Origin: Hamiltosporidium magnivora
Lineage: Eukaryota > Microsporidia > Dubosqiidae
DNA: 10,349 nt
Direction of reading: 5' to 3'
NCBI GenBank assembly: GCA_004325065.1
Contig: PITI01000607.1
Span: 1 to 10,349 of the forward strand
Part shown: positions 1 through 7,228 of the stretch, one piece after another
How the letters are laid out: every line of letters begins with the position of its first letter
Numbering within the stretch: the stretch's first letter is position 1
Position numbers and translations under genes: made by a program
The notes under the pieces: generated by a model
What the model was told of the DNA's origin: nothing
Database searches by the model: none
What the model saw: the letters and a program-made list of their open reading frames with translations, nothing else

Positions 1-1156
1 TTTGCGACAATTGTACAATTTCGAAATATAATAAACGACGATTTCTTCGTATATCACAATAAAACAATTTTGTATATCTCAAGCGGTAATCATTAGTCAA
101 ATTAGCATTAATCTTTAAATGTAATAATTTAAAGCAAAAATATAATTTTACTCAAATATATTCTTCTTGCTGAAACCTAGGTTTAATTTTAAATAAATAT
201 GTATGCCAAGGTTTTTTTAAGGTAATAATTTAATTATCGTTAAGCTGCAATCAATAAGTAAATATATCAGAACTTTGATAAAACTTACACCTATTCCTAA
301 CTGCAATTCCAGATATTTATTAAAAAAATATAATATATTGTTTTATTGCTTTGAGTTTAACAGTTAAAATGGTTTTTGATTCGAAACTATGATTGTATAT
401 TTTCACATTAAAAAACTAGATTTACATAGATATTGAAAGAATGGAATATTATTTTTAATCTGGCAAAGTTTTAAAAGTAAAATTTAATTTTTTTCACAGA
501 AACACCGAATATTTGTTTAAAAGATAATTTATTGATATAAATTTGGGATAGGGCTACCGCTTTGGGAAAAAAGTTAGTATTTTATCATAAATCAATAGAA
601 TACTTCTTTTTCATCAACGATAGGGATTATTTCTATTTATTTCAAAAAAATTAAAAAATATTTTATACTGTGGTTTTAAATTTTTGATAGGTGTTATGTT
701 CCGAATTATAGAAAAAAATACATTATTCAAATTTGGCCATAATAGAATAAAAATATAATATAAGCCCTAACTTTCTCTATAGGCATTTATCAGCGAACTG
801 TTTCAAGTCAAATGAGCTGAGCAATATCTATCGAGCTTTTTTATTCTAATACTCATAAATTGCTTATGATTTCGGTATTAAATTAGAAAAATATTTTTTT
901 TCTTTCTAAATATGTATAATTCATGGATTAAATTGTGTCAAATTAGAAGAAAGACAGCAAAAAGTAGTTACTTACGATCCAATGATGTTGAAATATATGT
1001 TATAAGTATGATTAAAATAAATCCATACATTACTGGGTATCATTATATTTAAACGAAATAATTCCTTATATATCTGTATTATTTACAAATATAAAATTTC
1101 TAAAAATTTTATCTTGTCAAATTATAGCCACAATTTTAAATTTATAATTTAAAACT
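1..1156. other. AT-rich spacer, no gene seen
   Basis: This stretch is dominated by A/T runs; a 60-base sample at 1081-1140 holds only 9 G/C. I found no open frame with protein-like composition, no tRNA or rRNA signature and no clear repeat. It ends at the left copy of the 13-bp direct repeat that flanks the retroelement insertion. Confidence 0.7.
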
Positions 1157-1169
1157 TTTCAAAACGGTA
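1157..1169 (+). repeat. Left target-site duplication (13 bp)
   Basis: The sequence TTTCAAAACGGTA is identical to 1783-1795, and the bases on both sides of the two copies differ, so the repeat is exactly 13 bp. Its CGG core is rare in the surrounding 15-20% G+C sequence, which makes a chance match unlikely. The two copies lie just outside the two ends of the retroelement-derived sequence, as expected for a duplication made during target-primed insertion. This copy abuts the 3' end of the minus-strand element. Confidence 0.85.
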
Positions 1170-1189
1170 TTTATTTAATAAAATTCTAG

Positions 1190-1206
1190 GTTAAAATATT
1201 TTTAAC
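1190..1206 (-). other. Hairpin in the retroelement 3' tail
   Basis: GTTAAAA, a three-base loop and TTTTAAC form a perfect 7-bp stem inside the 41-nt 3' untranslated tail, a few bases after the stop codon. A 3' structure can serve as a recognition signal for the RT of some non-LTR elements. It is AT-rich and may equally be chance. Confidence 0.3.
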
Positions 1207-1210
1207 ATTT

Positions 1211-1782
1211 TTATATGTTTTCTTCTACCTCCTTAACCACTTCTGTCTCTTCTTCCAAATCCGACTCTTTATTTACGTTATTGATCGGTTCCTCTAAAGT
1301 GGCTCCTCCTTGTGAAATAAGGGGTGTATTATTTTTTGGTTTAAAATTTTTTGCACCATCTTCCTCTCTCTTCGCTTCTTTTACAGATGGTGTTGGTTCC
1401 TCATGCATCTCTGTTCTCATAATAACACCCATTGACGCTCTCTCACAGCTCTCTTCGTCATTTAGTCCTGACTCAAGTCCTCTTCGTCGATGAAAGCAAA
1501 TTGTTTCGACTGTCTTCTTAAGTACTATAGACTGAATGTATGCTTCTACATTCATGAGTATTTCTAGTCTTTTAATATGAGATTTATGGTATTTTGTCAC
1601 AATACCGTCCCAGGTCATTACATAAGGGATTATCTCAACACTACACTTATAAATAAGACCCATCTCATTGGCTAGTGGTCATACTTCTTAAGTTTTTCAG
1701 TTTCAACTATTTGAAGTGAATCTTGGGAAGTGATTCCTACTTCAATGAGTGTTATCTTATTCTTCTTCTTATCTAAAATAAA
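1211..1782 (-). pseudogene. Non-LTR retrotransposon polyprotein, C-terminal fragment with one frameshift
   Basis: The fragment reads from 1782 (Phe-Ile-Leu-Asp-Lys) through LIEVGITSQD and VETEKLKKYD to about 1678. A one-base slip there brings a TAG at 1672-1674 into that frame. The protein continues in the next frame as PLANEM (from about 1678) and MGLIYKC, ending at the TAA at 1211-1213. The ATG at 1663 begins a 150-codon open stretch but is not a real start; it lies inside the polyprotein. Seen motifs are IEVGIT, EKLKKYD, IIPYVMTWDGIVTKYHK (residues 11-27 of the 150-codon part) and an RRRG at 59-62. The tail of about 85 residues is rich in Glu, Lys and Ser/Thr. From memory, this order of motifs closes the reverse-transcriptase proteins of a non-LTR family in microsporidia. 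The Asp...Glu-Val-Gly pattern resembles the end of a restriction-like PD-(D/E)xK endonuclease domain, whose usual N-terminal 'PD' would have been removed by the truncation; that domain call is inference. Confidence 0.8.
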
Positions 1783-1795
1783 TTTCAAAACGGTA
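1783..1795 (+). repeat. Right target-site duplication (13 bp)
   Basis: Exact second copy of TTTCAAAACGGTA (first at 1157-1169). Here it abuts the truncated 5' end of the minus-strand element. Read on the minus strand, its codons run in frame into the element's coding sequence, giving an artificial in-frame extension (Leu-Phe-Thr-Val-Leu-Lys) that is host sequence and not part of the polyprotein. Confidence 0.85.
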
Positions 1796-3218
1796 AATAA
1801 TCAAATGATTTAAAGTTTAAATATACAAAAATAAGATAAATGATTTATTTCTATGATTCTAATAAGATAAGCATATCAAATACATCTGGCTGCTTAAATA
1901 CAATTATAACCGTTTTTACTAATATCACAAATAAAAATTAGTACGTATTCGACTGGATAAATACACAATATTGTTAATTTAAGTTAAATTGAACCTTAAG
2001 CTTTACAATGTGTAATAACTGTAAAAAAGTCGGAATTGGATAAAATATATCTCTTTTAAAATTTGATTTTTTCAAAATAGCCTTTTTGTAGGTTTTTAGA
2101 ACTAACGTGAATCAAATACTTGGCTTTAATCTTTTCAGAATTAAAGAGATTCAAATGCACATTTGAAAAAATTTTAAAATACTAATAGCAGATAGCCAGG
2201 ATACTGTTAGCTTTAAGTACAAATCAACTTGAAAATAATAAGATTAAAAAATAGCTTTATAAAATAAAAAACTAAGAAAGACTAACATAATTGATAAAAT
2301 CGATTTATGTATTTTTATCACTATTATTTTACCGGAATAGAATAAAAAAAAGTTTAAAGAAATCTCTTTATTGTTAAAAAAAGAGAGTAAGAGCTATCTG
2401 AATTATAAAATTTTTAGGTTCATCCTTTGAATTGAAAATAAAAAACTTCATCGAGTTAAAACCAGAGTCTTAAAAATTTACTTAAAGAATATTAAATTAC
2501 AGAATCTGCATATATGAAGACATTTTATACCGAATTTAAAGAAAAAAACTCGTTTTCGTAAAAATTATTGCTTTTTTATACCTCGCGATTTTTATAAGAA
2601 CCTAAAACAAAAAAAAGAAAAAGCTTTTCGCGCAAATTCCATAAACAACTCTATTTTTACTTTGTAAACTTACGTTCAATGTCTTAATTAGTATAATTAT
2701 TTTTCGTTTCATGTTCGTTTCGGTTAAAATCTAAATATTATTTTGTTGATGTATTTTGTTTACGCGTTAGCTTTTTATTTTCTCACCTGTACTTTATTTT
2801 ATATACAAAAATGAACAGAATAATTTAAGAAACATTAATAAAGAATAGAGAGCTTTATTTGTTGTGTTTAAATAATATTGCACTGGAAAAAGTAACATAA
2901 AAGCAAAAATAATTTTTATAATTTTTCTATTGCATATACTTAAAATTTCTATTTTTTTTGATTTCTAATTAGCGAAAATTTCCATAAAAAGAATAATTTT
3001 ATATGAATATATCTTAGTTCAGCTTTACCTTTGGATTACATATAGTTGAAAAAAAAAGTTTAAATGTAAATTTTAACTTTCAATTTGTGTGTGCGTAATT
3101 TCTGAAATAAGACTTTATTTGTTTTTATAATTTGTTTTCTTTATGTTCTTACCTGTTTCTGCCTTATTTATTCCACTACTTGTGATTTTAAAATCTTATT
3201 TAACTTTTCTAAAGATAA
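1796..3218. other. AT-rich spacer, no reliable gene
   Basis: Low-complexity A/T-rich sequence. One lysine-rich pair of open runs in the same plus-strand frame (2431-2514 and 2518-2664, separated by a TGA) has no ATG and resembles no family I know; in sequence this AT-rich, such runs occur by chance. A perfect 9-bp stem (AAAGATAAA, loop CTTC, TTTATCTTT) at 3211-3232 straddles the right edge of this stretch; it has no known role. Confidence 0.6.
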
Positions 3219-3771
3219 ACTTCTTTATCTTTCTTACAAGAAAGTTTGATTTGGACTGACAACCTAACTCTTCAAAAGAAAAATGTCTTTGGAATACCCA
3301 TAACTGGAGAAGCTTTAATTCACTTATGGGCTGCCTTTTAATTTATATGAAAGAAACGATCTAATAAAAAAAAATATGCATGGGCCTATGAAACAGGTAC
3401 GTATCAAGCTTTCGATCTTAGCAACATAGAAACTAAAATTCGATGTAAATAAGATTTTCAGTTGCAAGTACAAGTCCTAGAATAAAAATCAATTTCATAT
3501 TTTGCTACAAAAGTAATTTAAAAAAGGCCAGCGTTATGCTTGTTTAGGACAAAATGATTAAAATAATTTATCTAAACCTTATGTTAAGAGACTCAATATA
3601 AAAGTGGTTTTAAGAAATTATTTTATAAAACTGTAATACGATTTAAAGATTGAATCTTATAATTTAGACTTTTACTCAATGTCATCATGAAAATCTGAAT
3701 TCGATACTGATGTAGATATTTATTTTGAAGAAATAAAATTTATTGCTTCGTATTGATTAAAAGATCCAAAA
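3219..3771 (+). pseudogene. Possible decayed protein-coding gene, unidentified
   Basis: From 3219 to 3482 one plus-strand frame stays protein-like over 88 codons, broken by stops at 3339 (TAA), 3348 (TGA) and 3450 (TAA). It includes stretches such as NVFGIPITGEALIHLWAAF and YAWAYETGTYQAFDLSN. From 3517 to 3771 a second frame carries 85 codons broken by TAA at 3559 and 3634 and TGA at 3688 and 3754, with segments such as NLSKPYVKRLNIKVVLRNY and SEFDTDVDIYFEEIKF. Both TGA stops in the second half sit where a Trp codon would read well. The two halves would need one frameshift to join. I recognise no family; a transposase or element-encoded protein is only a guess. Each open run alone could arise by chance at this base composition, so the case rests on mixed residue composition and clustering. 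Confidence 0.3.
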
Positions 3772-5154
3772 TAATCAAAAAATTGTATATTATATAATAT
3801 TTTTTTGTGATCTAGATTATGTTTACATGTGTTGATAATTTTATAAGTATAGGTACAGAACTAAAAAAAATTCTTCTTAAATATTTGTACCTAATTATTT
3901 ATACAATCTAAATCAAAATTATAAGAAGATACTTAAGCTATTATAGAATACAATGTGAAATTTTTTTGTAAAATTTATTATTTCTTTGCTTTCTTCTAAA
4001 TTATCATAAAATGCAATCAGAAAAATGTTCTGAGACACAACATTTTAATTATATTGCGACATTAAATTGGAAGCAAAATTTTAGTAACTAACACAGTAAA
4101 AATAAAGTTACATTCTTTTTGTGTGAAAAGTTATTAAGGACTGCAAATACGATTTGTGTGTAAAATTATAGTTAATTCCAAATCTTATAGTGATACAAAT
4201 TTTTGATACAATTTTTAATAGTAATAGACTTTTTTAAAATCAAAATTAGTTTATAGATTAGATTTAGATGATAATCTAATTTTATAACCCTAAATTTAAT
4301 TCAGATATGAAATAATCAAAGTATATGAACAAGGCACAGAAAAAGTGGCGATTAAAATAGGAAAAAAAAATCTTGAAAAAATATATTCAGCCTACTTTTA
4401 CTCTCTTTCTCGGGATTTTACAATCAATAGCTATTCAAAGTATATAAATTTGTGATGCCACCCCCATAGAGAGTTCTTAATATATAGTTTTATATGTTTT
4501 ATCTTTTGTTCATTTTAGACCTTAAGACCCAGGCTTTTATACTACAAGAGATAAAATTTTTATCTATAAAACATACTTGGGGATTAAATAAAAATTCCCG
4601 AAACATATATTTGGGGAAGTGTTGCATTTTTTATTGTTATATTATCTATAAAAAATAGAGATTAATTAATTTAACAAAAAAAACGTTCTAGTCCTTTAAT
4701 TTTGTTAAAATATGTTTGTTTAAGCGTCAAAAAATTTTTAATTCAAAGTCTATGTTTTTAATTATACTTCAAACAACCAAAGAACAGAATTTTCTCTAAA
4801 ATTACTATAGTTTAGAATTGCATGCGAATATTTTTTTTTTATCTCTTAGCTTCTTTAAAAGAATAAGAAACTACAACAAGAAAATAAAAAATATTTAACA
4901 ATATGAGAAGGATACAAATCATATTTGAAGTGATCAGAGTGCTGTATGAATAAAATTGAATGGATTGAGATCAAAAGAAAAGTTAAGTATAGTGAACAAA
5001 TTTAAATATTCCGTATAACAGGTATAAACATAAGAAACGATTCATAGTTTAAAAAAAAACAATAAATTATTTAAGTTTGGCTACTTGGAGTTATAAAATC
5101 TACCAAAAGAAAAGCGAAAAATGATTATCATTTTCCCATTCAAAAACTTACTTA
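3772..5154. other. AT-rich spacer with possible tiny coding relic
   Basis: Mostly A/T-rich. At 4903 an ATG opens 16 codons (MRRIQIIFEVIRVLYE) ending at TAA 4951; an overlapping frame continues with NKIEWIEIKRKVKYSEQI up to a TAA near 4996. This may be a frameshifted relic, but it is too short to call. The segment 4400-4620 is slightly richer in G/C runs (CCCCC at 4461, GGGG near 4579 and 4612) with no structure I could assign. Confidence 0.5.
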
Positions 5155-5346
5155 CATAATCCATTCCTCTTTTACCTCTTCGGCTTAAGAATCATCAAAT
5201 AGGAAATTTCTATTTGCATCTTTTAATCTGTTGTAACTTGGAATCAAAGAGGATTGTTCTATAAATCTAATGTGTTTTATATCCAACAAAAATGGCAACG
5301 ATGATTTATACACTAATTCTACACACTCATTGCTAACCTGATAGTT
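5155..5346 (-). pseudogene. Possible decayed coding fragment, unidentified
   Basis: On the minus strand an open run of 53 codons (5346 down to 5188) has a balanced, protein-like composition, with segments such as VSNECVELVYKSSLPFLL, DIKHIRFIEQSSLIPSYNRL and DANRNFLFDDS. After a TAA at 5185-5187 the frame continues as AEEVKEEWIM to a TAA at 5152-5154. Just upstream (about 5347-5395) the other two minus frames give NEFYSGVEIG and ITTLKLSG, which would extend the protein through frameshifts. No ATG opens the main run. I recognise no family. A run of this length can occur by chance in AT-rich DNA, so this is a tentative relic. Confidence 0.27.
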
Positions 5347-5516
5347 TTAATGTGGTTATCCTATCTCCACGCCAGAATAAAATTCATTAAACATAATTCA
5401 AAAAAATATTTTGAAAATTTTCCACTTTGTGTTTAAAAGCTTAATAGATAAATTCATTTTTCCTGACAAAATGTTTAAAAACTTGTTAAATATAATTTTT
5501 AAAAAATCAGGCTCTA

Positions 5517-5708
5517 ATGTCTATTAAAAAATTTAAATTTAAAATAGAGTTGAAACATTTAGAAAAATATCAAATTATTGTCGTATTCATAACTCACTTT
5601 ATCTATTACTTACATAAAAAAAGGGGAAATGAGCTTACGATACCAGAACCAAATAGTAAAATTATAGGACCGAAAAAATTAACTTCGAGAATTTGCAAAC
5701 ACTATTAA
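5517..5708 (+). CDS. Short open frame of doubtful reality, 63 codons
   Basis: An ATG-started frame rich in Lys and Ile (MSIKKFKFKIELKHLEKYQ...), with a weakly hydrophobic patch (IIVVFITHFIYYL, residues 20-32) followed by a polar C-terminal half. There is no CCC-type signal before the ATG. It overlaps the start of a more protein-like frame at 5683. It could be a chance frame or the opening part of the decayed gene that follows. I recognise no homologue. Confidence 0.15.
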   Translation: MSIKKFKFKIELKHLEKYQIIVVFITHFIYYLHKKRGNELTIPEPNSKIIGPKKLTSRICKHY

Positions 5709-6193
5709 ACGGCTTCAAACCAACTGGATAATTTTGCTTCTACATATAGCAAGTTAGAAAAGATTAACGATAGAAAACGAAGAGAACCAAAAGAACCATT
5801 GTAAAATTTTCCAATTTTTGTACTATACAGCATTCGAAAAAGACACTCTTCAAAGAAGCGAGGCAATTTCACTTGATTGACAAAGATCTTGCTACTAAAT
5901 AGAGAGCATTAAACTATCACAAATGATAATTTTTAGGAACAACGAAGAATATTAAGAAGCTGCGATTTCCAAATCACAGTGAAATTACAGGAATTTCTTC
6001 TTCGATCTAGATGGATCAAATTAGATATTCAGCGTGAAAAATTCATAGTGTGGTGTCAATATGCGAAGCCTGCCGAGTTTATGACTTTTTAGATGATCAA
6101 AGTCTTTTCGGTTGAAACAACAAAGAAGGCTTTGCAACACATCGAGATTTATTTTATATACTCAAAGAAATAGCAAGAATCAAACAACTGATA
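5683..6193 (+). pseudogene. Probable heavily decayed gene, several frameshifts, unidentified
   Basis: Consecutive protein-like open runs follow each other in all three plus frames. At 5683-5754 there are 24 codons (LREFANTIKRLQTNWIILL...), then a TAG at 5755. At 5758-5877 there are 40 codons (KRLTIENEENQKNHCKIFQF... ending SEAISLD). At 5937-6089 there are 51 codons (EQRRILRSCDFQITVKLQEF...). At 6038-6112 there are 25 codons (VVSICEACRVYDFLDDQSLF), and at 6116-6193 there are 26 codons (NKEGFATHRDLFYILKEIAR), separated by one TGA. G+C is 20 of 60 at 5941-6000 and 23 of 60 at 6061-6120, against 13 of 60 at 6661-6720, so this is a composition island like the real coding regions of the window. No start codon, promoter signal or terminal repeats can be assigned. 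An old gene or transposon remnant is the best reading; the family is unknown. Confidence 0.4.
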
Positions 6194-6522
6194 TGAGTGG
6201 ATTTGAACTGTTTTTCATAGTATTAACTAAAAATATATTTTTGCAGTAACTATACAAGCAAAACTAGCCTGACACACCTCAGAATACCATTTCTAAGTGT
6301 TTTACAAAGAAAGACTACCTGAAAAACTGCATTCTGTTTATACAAAAGAAATTTAGAATATATATGGCAAATGATTTTGTGTTGGCTTCAATATTTAAAG
6401 TTTAATATTCGCTATTTATTTTTGATTTTATTTTGTTTTTTTTTTCTATTTGTTTTACATTTTCGAATTCATTACATTTTGTTGTTATATTAGTAAGTTA
6501 TAAATAAAAATTACACTATCAT
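6194..6522. other. Spacer with decreasing G+C, no gene seen
   Basis: The right flank of the decayed island grades into T-rich sequence (about 6415-6480). A plus-frame run around 6300-6400 (FTKKDYLKNCILFIQKKF) may be the tail of the same relic. Nothing else is supported. Confidence 0.4.
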
Positions 6523-6579
6523 AACCACCGGCATCAGCGCTACAGTTCTTGTAGAACCTTGGCCGCTGCAAAAAAAAAA
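6523..6579 (+). other. GC-rich block ending in ten A
   Basis: About 47 bases (6523-6569) are more than half G/C, including CCACCGGCATCAGCGC and CCTTGGCCGCTGC, and run directly into ten consecutive A (6570-6579). Both sides are strongly AT-rich. The block contains a short dyad (CTACAgttctTGTAG). A 7-bp CTATCAT occurs just left of it (6516-6522) and again at 6596-6602, which could be a short target duplication. The arrangement is what a small poly(A)-tailed retrosequence or a relic of an RNA gene would leave. I could match it to no tRNA, U-snRNA or rRNA. Confidence 0.4.
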
Positions 6580-6595
6580 TAAAACTATATATTTT

Positions 6596-6637
6596 CTATC
6601 ATCATTTTTCTATTATCATTTTTCTATTTTCATTTTT
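6596..6637 (+). repeat. Three tandem copies of a 14-bp unit
   Basis: Units CTATCATCATTTTT (6596-6609), CTATTATCATTTTT (6610-6623) and CTATTTTCATTTTT (6624-6637) follow without gaps and differ by one or two bases. This is a small pyrimidine-biased minisatellite just right of the GC-rich block; its first unit also supplies the right copy of CTATCAT. Confidence 0.8.
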
Positions 6638-7228
6638 TATAATTGAAAAAAAGTAAGTGAATATGAAAGATTAGAACATAAAATTCATATAATTGCCTTA
6701 ATATTTGCTTACAAACATTCATATTATTACCCAAACACTAATATTTAAATATTTTGCTCTGTTATTTAATCAGTTTTTTTTACGCATTTTAGAAAGATAG
6801 GAAAGTAGTTTTATTTATCTAAATAGCCTACTTATGTTTATTTTAAAGTTTAGATTCTTATTTCGCTTTAAAAGACAATATATTGGCTCATAGTAAGTTA
6901 TAGATCGATCACTATTGTTTTTTTATTAAATTAATATAAAAACGTCATATTATAGTAGATACACACTTTCAAATTCAACTTATTTGTAAATTTAAATATT
7001 TAATTTTTACACAAATGCATATAGATCGTAAAACTATTTTAACCAGAATTTTATTAAATAAATACTAAATAAATAATTTCTAGACTTTTACCTTTAAATA
7101 TGATAATATAATATTAATCACACTTTCAATTCTATTATTAGACACAATAAGGCCAAAAAAGAGGTAAATTTGTTTAAAAAAAATAACCAGAAGTTTTAAA
7201 CTTAATAGCAGAAAAATTTAAAATTAAT
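6638..7228. other. AT-rich spacer downstream of ABCE1
   Basis: This is the 3' side of the minus-strand ABCE1 gene. It is very A/T-rich with no convincing open frame or structured RNA. No AATAAA polyadenylation signal lies within the first 150 bases after the stop codon on the minus strand; such hexamers occur farther away but are uninformative at this composition. Confidence 0.5.

Larger units (their letters stand above)
1170..1782 (-). mobile_element. 5'-truncated non-LTR retrotransposon copy
   Basis: A 613-bp insertion on the minus strand, delimited by the perfect 13-bp duplication. It is clearly richer in G+C than its surroundings (27 of 60 at 1441-1500 against 9 of 60 at 1081-1140). It contains only the C-terminal end of a reverse-transcriptase polyprotein followed by a 41-nt 3' untranslated tail (1170-1210). 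The RT catalytic part is absent: the 5' junction falls directly upstream of the first element codons (Phe-Ile-Leu-Asp). There are no long terminal repeats or terminal inverted repeats. Loss of the 5' part with an intact 3' end and a direct target duplication is the usual outcome of incomplete target-primed reverse transcription by LINE-type elements. The tail ends in TTAAATAAA rather than a long poly(A). The perfect duplication and mostly open reading frame suggest a fairly young copy. It cannot move on its own. Confidence 0.85.

Noticed and set aside
1215..1493. Plus-strand open frame of 92 codons, Ser-rich
   Set aside because: It lies wholly antisense to the retroelement polyprotein tail, whose acidic codons read as Ser/Leu/Phe on the other strand.
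2431..2664. Two adjacent lysine-rich open runs in one frame
   Set aside because: No ATG, composition dominated by AAA/TTT codons, no family resemblance; expected by chance at this A+T level.
3211..3232. Perfect 9-bp stem with CTTC loop, read as a possible terminator or RNA structure
   Set aside because: It is not next to an intact gene, and short AT-rich palindromes are common in such DNA.
6116..6193. Resemblance of NKEGFATHRDLFYILKEIAR to the 'GF...' segment of reverse transcriptases
   Set aside because: Only a few positions fit, no catalytic FADD-like motif or neighbouring RT motifs were found, and the retroelement family at 1170-1782 does not, to my memory, carry this segment.
6199..6209. 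tRNA B-box-like AGTTCAAATCC on the minus strand
   Set aside because: The flanking five bases on each side do not pair into a T stem and no acceptor or anticodon arm can be placed upstream.
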